Translations under genes and position numbers: made by a program
Assembly (NCBI RefSeq): GCF_900452395.1
Contig: NZ_UGNV01000001.1
Location: forward strand, 397,501 to 461,500
Source: Legionella beliardensis
GTDB taxonomy: Bacteria > Pseudomonadota > Gammaproteobacteria > Legionellales > Legionellaceae
Reading direction: 5' to 3'
DNA length: 64,000 nt
The notes under the pieces: generated by a model
Database searches by the model: none
Told to the model about the DNA's origin: nothing
The model's input: the letters and a program-made list of their open reading frames with translations, nothing else
In this document: positions 37,926 to 46,663 of the stretch, in pieces
Layout of the letters: each line of letters opens with the position of its first letter
Numbering within the stretch: the first letter of the stretch is position 1

Positions 37926-39767
37926 ATGAAATTACCGCCATACAATCGTATAGCTCCCATTTTTCTTTCAAGTTTATTAGCGTTAGCTACAGCAGATCCT
38001 ATTTACGCATCCGATCAAGTTTTTACTGATGATGAAAACGTCAGTGGCTATGATATTAATGCTGTAGTAGGTTTAGGTCAAAGCTATGATTTTAAGCTGA
38101 TGACTGAAGTAACCCTGCCAAATGGGGTTAATAAGCATAAATTTCTTCAATATTATCTTGGAGTGCCTGTCTGGGGTATGTCTTTATCAGCCACGAAGTT
38201 AGACAATGGTGAACTTAATCATATCACTGGTAAATACTTAGTTAATATAGAAGAAGATCTTGCTTCGGTTGTACCTACATTGAGTAAAGAACAAGCGTTT
38301 ACTATTGCAGTAAATAGCAAAAATCTTTCTCCTAAAGCTAAGGCTTCGATTGTTAATCAAGAAAGTAATACCTATGTCATGCAAGACAATCAACAAAAAG
38401 CGCGTTTAATCTATGAAGTGTCATTCATGATTGAAGGTGATAAGCCTAGCAGACCTTTTTTTATAATTGATGCAAATTCAGGCGAAATTATTGATCAGTG
38501 GGAAGGTTTAACTACCTCCAAAAATGCAATTGGGCCAGGTGGAAATCAAAAAACAGGTCAATATAATTATGGAACAGATTATGGCTTTTTAATCGTTTCT
38601 GATACTTGCCAAATGTCTAGCCCAAATGTCGACACTTATGATATGAAAAATTTGACATCGGGTGGCGTACTTCATCAATTTAGCTGTACAGGTAATCCGC
38701 CAATCAATACTTATAAACTTACCAATGGCGCATTTTCACCTATTAATGATGCGCATTACTTTGGTAATGTTGTTTTTGATATGTATAAACAGTGGTTTAA
38801 TAAATCGCCTTTAACGATGAAGTTAAAGTTACGAGTGCATTATGGCAATAATTATGAAAATGCATTCTGGGATGGCCAGCAAATGACTTTTGGTGATGGC
38901 TATACTCGTTTTTATCCACTCGTGTCTATGGATGTTGTCGCTCATGAAGTGAGCCATGGTTTTACTCAACAGAACTCTAACCTAGTTTATTCTGGCCAAC
39001 CTGGTGGAATAAATGAAGCGTTTTCTGATATGGCTGGAGAAGCAACAGAATACTTTACCAATCCTAGTAAGCCTGAAGGGCAGCGTAATGATTGGTTAGT
39101 TGGCGGCACTATCATGAAAAATGGAGTAGCGCTACGCTATTTTGATGATCCTACCAAAGATGGTCGCTCTATTGGCCATGCTAAGGACTATCGTGATGGC
39201 TTAAACGTACACTACAGCTCTGGTGTATTTAACAAGGCTTACTATACAATCGCTAAAAAGCCTACTTGGAATACAGAAAAGGCATTTAGAATTTTTGTAT
39301 TAGCAAACCAAATTTACTGGAACCGCAATTCTAATTTCGTCGATGCAGCGTGTGGTGTTAAGAAAGCAGGACAAGATCTTGGCTATAATACGCAAGACAT
39401 TGTTGATGCATTTAATGTCGTTGGTGTTGATGCATCTTGTGATGGCACTAATCCCACTGAGACGGAATTAAAAAATGGCGTACCAGTCGCGAACTTATCT
39501 GGAACAAAAGGTGATGAGAAGCACTGGTATGTTAATGTTCCGGCTGGCAAGTCCGTCCTAACCGTAAAGATTTCAGGCGGTACGGGAGACGCGGATCTGT
39601 ATGTTCAGTTTGGTGAAAAGCCTACTACAACTAAGTTTCAGTGCAGACCTTATAAAAGTGGTAATGCAGAAACCTGTACATTTAACTCTCCTCAAGCAGG
39701 AAAGTATTATGTCATGGTAAGAGCTTACGCCAATTATAGTGGTGTAACCTTAGCAACTACATACTAA
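37926..39767 (+). CDS. M4 family (thermolysin-type) zinc metalloprotease, ProA/Msp-like
   Basis: A 613-residue secreted preproenzyme. A signal peptide ends near residue 29 (ADPIYAS). The propeptide (FTP and PepSY regions, to about residue 200) is followed by the M4 catalytic domain with HEVSH and GGINEAFSDMAGEATEYF (zinc Glu in the second motif) and the His of VHYSSGVFNKAYY. After about residue 515 comes a pre-peptidase C-terminal (PPC) domain (AGKSVLTVKISGGTGDADLYV). The layout matches the vibriolysin/pseudolysin group, including Legionella ProA, a type II-secreted protease; the PPC domain is an extra not found in all members. AAGGAGAG precedes the ATG. Confidence 0.92.
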   Translation: MKLPPYNRIAPIFLSSLLALATADPIYASDQVFTDDENVSGYDINAVVGLGQSYDFKLMTEVTLPNGVNKHKFLQYYLGVPVWGMSLSATKLDNGELNHITGKYLVNIEEDLASVVPTLSKEQAFTIAVNSKNLSPKAKASIVNQESNTYVMQDNQQKARLIYEVSFMIEGDKPSRPFFIIDANSGEIIDQWEGLTTSKNAIGPGGNQKTGQYNYGTDYGFLIVSDTCQMSSPNVDTYDMKNLTSGGVLHQFSCTGNPPINTYKLTNGAFSPINDAHYFGNVVFDMYKQWFNKSPLTMKLKLRVHYGNNYENAFWDGQQMTFGDGYTRFYPLVSMDVVAHEVSHGFTQQNSNLVYSGQPGGINEAFSDMAGEATEYFTNPSKPEGQRNDWLVGGTIMKNGVALRYFDDPTKDGRSIGHAKDYRDGLNVHYSSGVFNKAYYTIAKKPTWNTEKAFRIFVLANQIYWNRNSNFVDAACGVKKAGQDLGYNTQDIVDAFNVVGVDASCDGTNPTETELKNGVPVANLSGTKGDEKHWYVNVPAGKSVLTVKISGGTGDADLYVQFGEKPTTTKFQCRPYKSGNAETCTFNSPQAGKYYVMVRAYANYSGVTLATTY

Positions 39768-39790
39768 ACTTAGATGTTCTAACTACCGCA

Positions 39791-39819
39791 TACCCCCTAA
39801 TTTAATGAGTTAGGGGGTA
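39791..39819. terminator. Hairpin between convergent genes
   Basis: TACCCCCTAA at 39791-39800 pairs perfectly with TTAGGGGGTA at 39810-39819 around a 9-base loop. It lies midway between the ends of the M4 protease gene and the convergent P450 gene. There is no T run, so it may act as a bidirectional attenuator or RNA-stabilising hairpin rather than a classic terminator. Confidence 0.55.
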
Positions 39820-39832
39820 CTCCACAAGGCTC

Positions 39833-41041
39833 TTAAGTTGCGAGCCATAATTGCTCAAACCCAGAAAAAGATAAACTATGATGCTTTCTAATAGCAGGTA
39901 GGCATTTATCTAATTTTAGAGTTGGGTAGTTTTGCAATAATGTTTTAAAAATTAAATTCATTTCTATACGAGCCAGTTTTGCGCCTAGACAAAAGTGACC
40001 ACCATAACCATAGCTAACATGCGCATTTGAGCGAGATGCAAGAGAGACTGTATCTGGATTAGGAAAGTAGGCTGGGTCACGATTAATAGCATGTGTAGAA
40101 ATAAAAATAACGCTTCCTGCTTTAATAAACTGCTCCCCAAGATAAGTATCATTTTTTGTTACTCGAAAGATAAAGGTAACTGCAGGGTCAAGACGATTTG
40201 CTTCTTCTATGTAGCTGTCTAAATGCTCAGGTTGATTGGCTATCGTTTGCCAAAGGCCTGGTGTAGATAATAAAAGATAAAGATTATTGCATACTTGATC
40301 AGTTGTTGTAACCTGCCCTGCAACGAGCATCATGATTGCTTGTGAAATAATTTCATCGTCACTTAAATTAAAATGCGCTTGATGTTGTAGCAATATACTT
40401 AAAAAATCATCGCTAGGATTAGCACGTTTGCGATGAATCAAATCAGCAAAATAATTATACAAATTTTGTGCACTATTATTCACTTTAATGCCATCTTCAT
40501 TAAAATAAGTGGTTGAACCACCAAAAAATTGCGTCATATTATTTGACCAATTATAAAAATCTAAGCGTTCTTGTTCAGGAATGGCAAAGAGTTCCGCGAG
40601 AGTTGTAGAGGGAATCACTTGCGCAACTTCTTTCACAAAGTCGAATGATTTATTTGGAGTAAATTTAGTTAAACAAGCTGACAATGTTTTTTGGATAAGG
40701 GGTTTAAGCTCAGTTAATTTTTGTACCGTAAAGCCATGATAACAAATACGACGCCTTGAGGTATGCTCAGGTGCATCACTCATGACCATCATTTTACTGA
40801 CTACTTTAAAAAAATCTTGAATTAAAGATAAATCCATTTCTGGCATTCGAGAAATAAAAAAGGGACTGCGATCACAACTGAAGTCTTGGCTTAGCAAAAC
40901 TTGTTTTGCTAAATCATATTGCGTGATAACCCAAAATTTGCCGGGCTCCCACCAAAACAAAGGCCCCATTTCACATAAGTGATGAGCAAATTCTTGTGGT
41001 GTGGTGGATTGTTTTAATTCCATTAACGTATAGGCTTTCAT
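39833..41041 (-). CDS. Cytochrome P450 of the isonitrile cluster
   Basis: A 402-residue soluble bacterial P450. The haem-ligand motif is YGYGGHFCLGAKLARIE with Cys351. The K-helix ExxR is in IEEANRLDP, and the I-helix is MMLVAGQVTTTDQ, where the usual acidic residue before Thr is replaced. No membrane anchor is seen. Its start overlaps the pvcB stop by four bases, so it is translated as part of the pvcA-pvcB-P450 operon and most likely modifies the isonitrile product. Pseudomonas pvc uses PvcC/PvcD instead; a P450 partner with an isocyanide synthase is known from fungal xanthocillin pathways. Confidence 0.9.
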   Translation of the reverse strand: MKAYTLMELKQSTTPQEFAHHLCEMGPLFWWEPGKFWVITQYDLAKQVLLSQDFSCDRSPFFISRMPEMDLSLIQDFFKVVSKMMVMSDAPEHTSRRRICYHGFTVQKLTELKPLIQKTLSACLTKFTPNKSFDFVKEVAQVIPSTTLAELFAIPEQERLDFYNWSNNMTQFFGGSTTYFNEDGIKVNNSAQNLYNYFADLIHRKRANPSDDFLSILLQHQAHFNLSDDEIISQAIMMLVAGQVTTTDQVCNNLYLLLSTPGLWQTIANQPEHLDSYIEEANRLDPAVTFIFRVTKNDTYLGEQFIKAGSVIFISTHAINRDPAYFPNPDTVSLASRSNAHVSYGYGGHFCLGAKLARIEMNLIFKTLLQNYPTLKLDKCLPAIRKHHSLSFSGFEQLWLAT

Positions 41042-41814
41042 AAAATTTGAATCCTTCTTAAGTGACGCGGTGTAATTTGGCTAAATGCATTGCGGCCATG
41101 TAATAGAGAAAAATTATCGGCAATAAGGTAGTCGCCTGTTTGCCATTGATGTTGGTAACAGGCATGCGAATCATGCATTAACCGACTAATCTCTTTAATA
41201 ATTGCTTTTGACTCGCTATCGCTTTTGTTGACAATATTAACTGTCACCGGATTTAAATAATCCTCACCTACAGGCTCTGCAAAACGCATAAGTGTTTGGC
41301 CTGTATCTGGGTGCTTAGCAATTAATTTTCGTTTAATCTGTCCGCCATAATGAGCAAGTTTCTCTGTTGAGAAAGACAGTTCATAATCTAACCATTGTCG
41401 TTGTTGTTCTGTTGTCGCTTGCTGCCAAACTTTTTCAGTATTAACAAACAAGGTTTCACCACCTGTATTTTCTGCAGGTGCTTGTAGGCAATGAAAGAAT
41501 AAAAAACGTGGTTCTTGATGAAATGCACCATCCCAATGCAAAGGAACATCGCCATGCGTAAATAGATAATTTTTCGCATCTGGAGAAGGGCGCATTTCCA
41601 TCACGGGACCAAAATCCCAATGCAAAAGCTTCGCTTGAGACGCGCAGTAATTTAGTAGCTCATCGCGGGTAAGTGCTGGAAAGCCACGTAATAGCACTAT
41701 TTTATATTGCGTAGTTTGTGCTAAAAGAGAGCTTAAATTAATATCAAATAGCGTTTGCTTCTTACTTTCAATTAGGTAAGGTTGAAAATAGAATTCTGTT
41801 GCTGAGTTTATCAT
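41038..41814 (-). CDS. pvcB: Fe(II)/2-oxoglutarate-dependent oxygenase, PvcB-like
   Basis: A 258-residue TauD/PvcB-family oxygenase. The iron site is His93-x-Asp95 in PLHWDGAFH and the distal His in SLLHGRNAF; the 2-oxoglutarate-binding Arg is in the RHLRRIQIL end. It lies between pvcA and the P450 gene with four-base overlaps on both sides. In known pathways PvcB acts on the tyrosine isonitrile made by PvcA, by desaturation with decarboxylation, to give a vinyl isonitrile or related product. Which of these reactions occurs here cannot be told from sequence. Confidence 0.88.
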   Translation of the reverse strand: MINSATEFYFQPYLIESKKQTLFDINLSSLLAQTTQYKIVLLRGFPALTRDELLNYCASQAKLLHWDFGPVMEMRPSPDAKNYLFTHGDVPLHWDGAFHQEPRFLFFHCLQAPAENTGGETLFVNTEKVWQQATTEQQRQWLDYELSFSTEKLAHYGGQIKRKLIAKHPDTGQTLMRFAEPVGEDYLNPVTVNIVNKSDSESKAIIKEISRLMHDSHACYQHQWQTGDYLIADNFSLLHGRNAFSQITPRHLRRIQIL

Positions 41815-42731
41815 GCGTAATCCTCCAATACATAATGATCTTGTTTGAGCGTTGCGCCTAAACGCTCTGCTTCTATCCTTTTAACGAGCTGCCAACACTG
41901 TCTATTTTTAAGTAATACATTATGCCAGGGAGTAGCCCAGCAATTAGCTGCAGGTAGAAATTGAATTCCTAGTTTTTCTGAACCGCAGGGCTGTGGGTGA
42001 ATAGATAAACGAATTGCTTGTGGAAAATTCATCGCTAGTAAATTAGACCATGCATTAGATCGCCTTAAAACGTCATAAGCAATTTGTTTAGCTTCTTTGC
42101 GGACTTGATTTTTTGACATGGAGGTACGTAAATACAATTGATCCTCCGTGATAAACCGATGGATGCCGTTAAACTGATACAATAGCATTTCATCTAGCTG
42201 GATACGTTTCTTTATCGATAAAACAGATTCGCCAAATTGGTTAATTAACTGCTCCCGCATACGTTCATAATCTTGGTGCGGATAAATATCATCTAAAGAG
42301 AATGTACTTAAATGCGTGAGTTGATTGTGCGTAATAATTGCTTGAATGCCTTGTTGATAAATATCCACATCCTCATCATCAACCAACACTAAATCATTAA
42401 ACACCCGCCCATCTGAACAAATAATAAGCTTGACACCTAGCGGGTGCAATTGCTCTATTTCTTTGCATAATTCATTAAGATTACGTAATCCCATGATTTC
42501 TCCCAAATCAGGCTTCGCTGAAATAGTTTTCTGTCTATTAGCCGATTTGGCTGGAAAAGCAGGCAAAATCAAGATAAGCGGCTGTTGCACCTTTAACGCT
42601 TGTATCACTTTAAATAAATGAGGCTCTTGGCAATTCACACAATAATTTCCTTGGCAGTCCTTCGCATAAATTTTTACTTGCCGCTTATGGTTTAATAATA
42701 AGGCGATGATATGTTTTGCAATCTCATGCAT
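41811..42731 (-). CDS. pvcA: Isonitrile (isocyanide) synthase, PvcA/DIT1 family
   Basis: A 306-residue protein of the DIT1_PvcA family, which converts an amino-acid amine (tyrosine or tryptophan) to an isonitrile using ribulose 5-phosphate. Diagnostic segments are LILPAFPAKSANRQK, DLGEIMGLRNLNELC and IICSDGRVFNDLVLVDDEDV. Whether Tyr or Trp is used cannot be read with confidence. It is the first gene of the operon; ATGGAG stands upstream of the ATG. The promoter region shared with the divergent LysR gene contains a Fur-box-like palindrome, which suggests control by iron. Confidence 0.9.
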   Translation of the reverse strand: MHEIAKHIIALLLNHKRQVKIYAKDCQGNYCVNCQEPHLFKVIQALKVQQPLILILPAFPAKSANRQKTISAKPDLGEIMGLRNLNELCKEIEQLHPLGVKLIICSDGRVFNDLVLVDDEDVDIYQQGIQAIITHNQLTHLSTFSLDDIYPHQDYERMREQLINQFGESVLSIKKRIQLDEMLLYQFNGIHRFITEDQLYLRTSMSKNQVRKEAKQIAYDVLRRSNAWSNLLAMNFPQAIRLSIHPQPCGSEKLGIQFLPAANCWATPWHNVLLKNRQCWQLVKRIEAERLGATLKQDHYVLEDYA

Positions 42732-42867
42732 AGGTAAGCTCCATTTATAAATAGGCTTCTTCCAGAGCCCTGGTGATGATAATTTTCGCCAAAAAAGTGC
42801 TGTAAATTGCTAAAGTGCTACTTTTTTAACTAACTTTGCCTCACTACTAATTGAATAAAAGAAGTGT

Positions 42868-42886
42868 AATGAGAACTATTCTCATC
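42868..42886. promoter_or_regulatory. Putative Fur box in the pvcA-lysR divergent promoter region
   Basis: AATGAGAACTATTCTCATC holds the perfect inverted repeat ATGAGAA-CTA-TTCTCAT. This closely resembles the enterobacterial and pseudomonad Fur consensus (GATAATGATAATCATTATC and its GAGAA variants). It lies 137 bases before the pvcA start and 65 before the lysR start. A weaker GATGATAAT half-site occurs near 42774. Binding is inferred, not shown. Confidence 0.6.
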
Positions 42887-42950
42887 CTAGCTTGATATTT
42901 GATAACTTGATAATATTATTATTTTATTAATTTAATAAATATAATTAATC

Positions 42951-43829
42951 ATGATTGATTTTGACGCTCTGCGAGTCTTTGTAGCAGTTATCGAAAAAGG
43001 TGGATTTCATGCGGCCGCACAAGCTATGTTTAAAACCCAGCCCGCTATTACAAGTACGATTAAAAAATTAGAAGAGCAGCTAAATTTAATCTTATTTGAT
43101 CGCAGCTATTATCGTCCACGTTTAACCAGTGCGGGCGAGCGTTTATATCAGCGGGCTAAAACCTTAATTACTCACTGGCAACACATCAATGAGTTTGCAG
43201 AATTGTTGCAAGAAGAAATGGAGACTGATATTACGATTGCTATTGATGTATTTTATCCATTAACAAAATTAAAAGATCTCTTTCACCAATGGATAACGCG
43301 TTTTCCGCAAACCCACTTTCATTTCTTATCTGAATCTATCGGTGGAGCGTGCGAGCGATTATTACAGGGCCAAGCTGATTTAATCATTAGTGAGAATTTA
43401 ATTGCCAAGCAACCCGTGGAGGTTATACCGTTAACCACCGTATTAATGCCAGCTGTCGCAACACCGCAGTTTATACAACAATATAAACAGCAACTATGCG
43501 ATTTAGATACGGTTAAGGATTGCATGCAAGTCATTTTAAAAGACTCATCCAAAGCAAATTTTAATTTTGGTGTTATTGAGCATTGTAAACATTGGACAGT
43601 CAGTGATGTGATGGCTAAAAAAGAAATTATTTTAGCTGGTTTAGGTTGGGGGCGTTTACCAAGACATCTTATTAGTGCTGAATTAACTAATGGGAGTTTA
43701 CATATTTTATCAGGCAATCACTTTGATGAACGAGTCGTTCTTCTTGAGGCGATACGCTTACAAAAGCCTGTCCATGGTTTAATTGCCAGCCAATTATGGT
43801 TTGATCTTGGGTATTTAAGAAATAATTAA
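42951..43829 (+). CDS. LysR-family transcriptional regulator
   Basis: A 292-residue LysR regulator. The N-terminal winged helix-turn-helix is clear (FDALRVFVAVIEKGGFHAAAQAM followed by TQPAITSTIKKLEEQL). The C-terminal 200 residues form the periplasmic-binding-protein-like effector domain. It is divergent from pvcA with a 219-base shared region, the classic arrangement for a LysR protein controlling the neighbouring operon. In Pseudomonas the pvc genes are likewise controlled by a LysR protein, PtxR, along with iron; equivalence is an inference. A TTGATA-16-TATTAT promoter may start at 42892. Confidence 0.9.
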   Translation: MIDFDALRVFVAVIEKGGFHAAAQAMFKTQPAITSTIKKLEEQLNLILFDRSYYRPRLTSAGERLYQRAKTLITHWQHINEFAELLQEEMETDITIAIDVFYPLTKLKDLFHQWITRFPQTHFHFLSESIGGACERLLQGQADLIISENLIAKQPVEVIPLTTVLMPAVATPQFIQQYKQQLCDLDTVKDCMQVILKDSSKANFNFGVIEHCKHWTVSDVMAKKEIILAGLGWGRLPRHLISAELTNGSLHILSGNHFDERVVLLEAIRLQKPVHGLIASQLWFDLGYLRNN

Positions 43830-44009
43830 TGCTCCCTGTGGCGAGTCATGCTATAACATAGATGTTTTACAGTACGCTTGCTAATTTAAAGATAGTTTTA
43901 CATTTTTATATTAAACAAAAATTTGAATAAGGATTTCGTATAAATGCTGTGCCTTTTACGGGATAACGTTCGTTTATATTAAACTCACGTTAATAAGGAG
44001 CTTAAATCA

Positions 44010-44351
44010 ATGTCAACTAAGTTTAATGATATAACTAAGGGAATTAATACGCAGTTAGCTAAAATGCGTAAAGAGATGCCAGAAGTAATGACTGCTTTCT
44101 CAGCATTAGGACAAGCTGCGAGTAAAGATGGTGCCTTAAATAAAAAAACAAAAGAACTCATTGCTATGGCGTTAGCAGTTGCTAATCACTGTCCAGGTTG
44201 TATCGGTTTTCATTCACAGTCCTTAGCTAAATTACAAACAAGCCGAGAAGAATTAATAGAAGCATTATCCATGGCAGTTTACATGGGTGGCGGCCCTTCA
44301 TTAATGTATGCCGCAGAAGCACTAGAAGCATTCGAAGAATTTAACCAGTAA
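44010..44351 (+). CDS. Carboxymuconolactone decarboxylase / AhpD-like protein
   Basis: A 113-residue all-helical protein of the CMD/AhpD superfamily. The redox motif CPGCIGFH (Cys-x-x-Cys-x-x-x-His) with an upstream Glu in KTKELIAMALAVA is the mark of AhpD-like peroxidase-linked disulfide proteins. AAGGAG precedes the ATG. It stands alone, downstream of the LysR gene with 180 bases between, and probably works in oxidative stress defence; no AhpC is nearby. Repeats follow directly after its stop. Confidence 0.85.
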   Translation: MSTKFNDITKGINTQLAKMRKEMPEVMTAFSALGQAASKDGALNKKTKELIAMALAVANHCPGCIGFHSQSLAKLQTSREELIEALSMAVYMGGGPSLMYAAEALEAFEEFNQ

Positions 44352-44380
44352 GTATTATAAAAAGGGCGTGGCCCGGCGAT

Positions 44381-44409
44381 GGATACCGTGGTCAAGCCAC
44401 GGTATTTCG
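44381..44409. repeat. REP-like palindrome, single copy
   Basis: One more copy of the palindromic unit described at 32868, with a perfect core TACCGTGGTCAAGCCACGGTA and the same flanks (GGA before, TTTCG after). It lies just after the AhpD-like gene and could act as a 3' hairpin for it. Confidence 0.8.
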
Positions 44410-44430
44410 AGGGAATGGAAATAAGTAAAC

Positions 44431-44492
44431 GTAGCCTGAGTGCAGGCCCAAAGGGCCGGAACCCGGGTTTCACTTCGTTGCACCCAGGCTAC
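44431..44492. repeat. Second palindromic repeat type (GTAGCCTG...CAGGCTAC)
   Basis: A 62-base unit with ends GTAGCCTGAGTGCA and TGCACCCAGGCTAC that pair, and an inner GGCCCAAAGGGCC and CCCGGG. It is a different family from the TACCGCGG palindromes and is much richer in G and C than its surroundings. Similar units are common in intergenic DNA of Legionella and related bacteria, to my knowledge. Confidence 0.7.
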
Positions 44493-44601
44493 ATGTTCAC
44501 GCCTAAGTAAATTAGGTTGAAGAAATAAACGAAATATTGTGGTGTGATTCCTGTATCCATAGATGACGAATTAGGTAGAACGTGCTTCACTCCAGAGGCA
44601 A

Positions 44602-45066
44602 TTAAGCGCCTCCTTCTATATGTTGCATGGTTTGGTTTTGCTTATTAAAACCTAGACCTGGTGGTGCTTGCGTGCTGTGACATGGGTAGGCTTGTACGAC
44701 ACCAAGCCAGGCAATTTGTGATACAGTCATCTTGTCTTTATCACTTTGCTGGCTTGAAATACCATTGTAAGTGCGCAAAATAATATCGTGCAAAGTTTTT
44801 GCATTTAGATTAATGCCTCCTGGTAGACAAAAGAGGGGCTTACCTTGGCCTTTCGCCAATTCATTTCCTTGTACTAACGTCTCAGCAATACTTTCATCAG
44901 TGAGGGTTAAAATATTTCTTGCTGAACGTGCCCAAGCTTGTGCTTGCGGGTCTGCTTTCATTTCCATTTTGGGGATATTATTAAAAATATTAATATAATG
45001 ATTAATGGTATCCGCAGTAGTATAAAAGGGTACTCCAAGTATAAGTAAACTAATTAAAAAGCGCAT
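44602..45066 (-). CDS. Rap1a/Tai-domain exported protein
   Basis: A 154-residue protein with a signal peptide (MRFLISLLILGVPFYTTA). The mature part has the Rap1a fold pattern: paired cysteines (PLFCLPGG and VQAYPC), a central helix with LHDIILRTYN and the WLGVVQAYPC end. Rap1a proteins of Serratia are periplasmic immunity proteins to type VI amidases, but most Rap1a-domain proteins have no known role, and no toxin partner is next to it. AGGA precedes the ATG. Confidence 0.68.
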   Translation of the reverse strand: MRFLISLLILGVPFYTTADTINHYINIFNNIPKMEMKADPQAQAWARSARNILTLTDESIAETLVQGNELAKGQGKPLFCLPGGINLNAKTLHDIILRTYNGISSQQSDKDKMTVSQIAWLGVVQAYPCHSTQAPPGLGFNKQNQTMQHIEGGA

Positions 45067-45317
45067 AAGTTGTCCTATTAATTGGAAGAAAGCAATTCTA
45101 TTCTAATAGATTAACAGGTTATTAGGGTTATAGCTCGTATTATGGCAATTTTAGCGGGCTTTCTACACGATTTGATAGATTGAAGCATAATTAGGTTCTT
45201 GTAGTGGCTATGGCTTGTGTCTTTTTATAGTTGTCAATGTGAATTGTCAAGAGGCCCCAAATACTTTTATTAAATGGTTCTATAATAAATAGATGGCGCG
45301 CTTTAAAGTGATTTAAC

Positions 45318-46655
45318 ATGAAGTCTCTTATCATAGATTGGGATTTCCCTCCAAAAGACATTGATAAAGTCTTTCCAGCTCTTTTATCATCCGATTATAA
45401 AATTATTTTAACCTCCGCATTTAAAGATTCTGAGACAATTAAAGCAGAACTAGAAGAAAAAAATTTATATCCAAAAGGAGATTTAATTAAAAAGCTTGCA
45501 ATTCAATCATTAGAGCCGCTGCAGCAAAAAACAGATCAGCGAAAAGAAGCGGCAAACGGGCAGGAAAAATTAGTCAAATCATACCTTAAGGAGCCTGCAA
45601 ATAAACAAGATAAAATTACCTTTATTTCCTCAAATATTCAAGCACGTTTAAAAGTGAAATCATTGGATATTCCTGTTTCAGCTGCCCCCCCTGTCCTTTC
45701 TGCCTCCGCTACAAACCCCGAGCCCTCTAATCTAAGGCCTTACCAAACAACGCCAAATCGGTTTCTCATGAGAGACGCGCAAAGAATATTGCCCTCAACT
45801 GGAAATACCTTTGCCTCCAATTCAAGTCAAGGTGTCTATAAATTGGCAGAGGCAGGTGATCGTAGTGCAGTATGGTATGCCAAAGAACGTGATACTTCCA
45901 AGTTAACGCGGGTCCAGTTGGAAGTCTTTGTTAGCGAAACCCTGCGACTATTTCTTGGCCCACATTTACCTCAATCTAGCTACATGTTTAGCGATGATAA
46001 ACAGTCAGTTTATGCCTTATCTAAGGAAAGTGAAGGATTTCAGAATTTAAATCAAGCCGAATCACGTGCTTTATTAGAACAACAGGGCTTTAAAGGTGTC
46101 TTACCAACCTTATTTTTATGCATGTTCCTGGAGGAAGCTGACCTTAGAACTGATAATCTCGGCGTTGACACTCAGGGACATTTTATCAAAATTGACAATG
46201 ATGGGGCACTTGCAAGCTTAGTCTTTGCCCTTACAGGCCAAGCAGCTAATAACTATTCTTTTACCGCAGACGATCTCAATAATCCTCATAGACCTAAACA
46301 TTTTGATGCAGCCTCTTGGCAGACAACTATTTTTAATCACGACAGTTTGACCACAGCCGAAAATAAATTAGAGCTATATGCCTTATGGCAACAAATGCTT
46401 CAAAATCAAGACAAATTCTTTAAACTGATAGAAGATACTATTGAAGATGTACCCACTAAACAAAAATTAATAGAGAAGATGACTAATAAATTCCAAGCTC
46501 TTGCACAGATGCTACAGACCCACCCAGAATATAATCAATTTCTAACCAGCCAAACGCAACAAACATACCCTTCCGTCACCATAAAGAGCGCGCTAAATTC
46601 TATAAAACAAGAGCCCGATAATGTAACACCTTCGCAAAATATCAGTGGGATGTAA
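45318..46655 (+). CDS. Putative kinase-fold protein, candidate effector
   Basis: A 445-residue protein I cannot place in a named family. From about residue 160 it shows a kinase-like series: GVYKLAEAGDRSAVWYAKE with Lys189, a helix EVFVSETLRLFLG, a catalytic-loop-like DLRTDNLGVD (Asp275, Asn280) and a metal-binding-like KIDNDGALA (Asp293). That order recalls HipA or PI3/4-kinase-like folds seen in several Legionella effectors. The first 150 residues are low in structure, with a Pro/Ser/Ala linker (SAAPPVLSASATNPEPSN). No signal peptide or membrane helix. A TATAAT lies at 45281, about 31 bases before the ATG. Function is inference. Confidence 0.55.
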   Translation: MKSLIIDWDFPPKDIDKVFPALLSSDYKIILTSAFKDSETIKAELEEKNLYPKGDLIKKLAIQSLEPLQQKTDQRKEAANGQEKLVKSYLKEPANKQDKITFISSNIQARLKVKSLDIPVSAAPPVLSASATNPEPSNLRPYQTTPNRFLMRDAQRILPSTGNTFASNSSQGVYKLAEAGDRSAVWYAKERDTSKLTRVQLEVFVSETLRLFLGPHLPQSSYMFSDDKQSVYALSKESEGFQNLNQAESRALLEQQGFKGVLPTLFLCMFLEEADLRTDNLGVDTQGHFIKIDNDGALASLVFALTGQAANNYSFTADDLNNPHRPKHFDAASWQTTIFNHDSLTTAENKLELYALWQQMLQNQDKFFKLIEDTIEDVPTKQKLIEKMTNKFQALAQMLQTHPEYNQFLTSQTQQTYPSVTIKSALNSIKQEPDNVTPSQNISGM

Positions 46656-46663
46656 AAGATACC

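Noticed and set aside
44602-45066. Rap1a protein as immunity partner of a nearby toxin
   Set aside because: No type VI amidase or toxin gene lies beside it, and many Rap1a-domain proteins are not immunity proteins.
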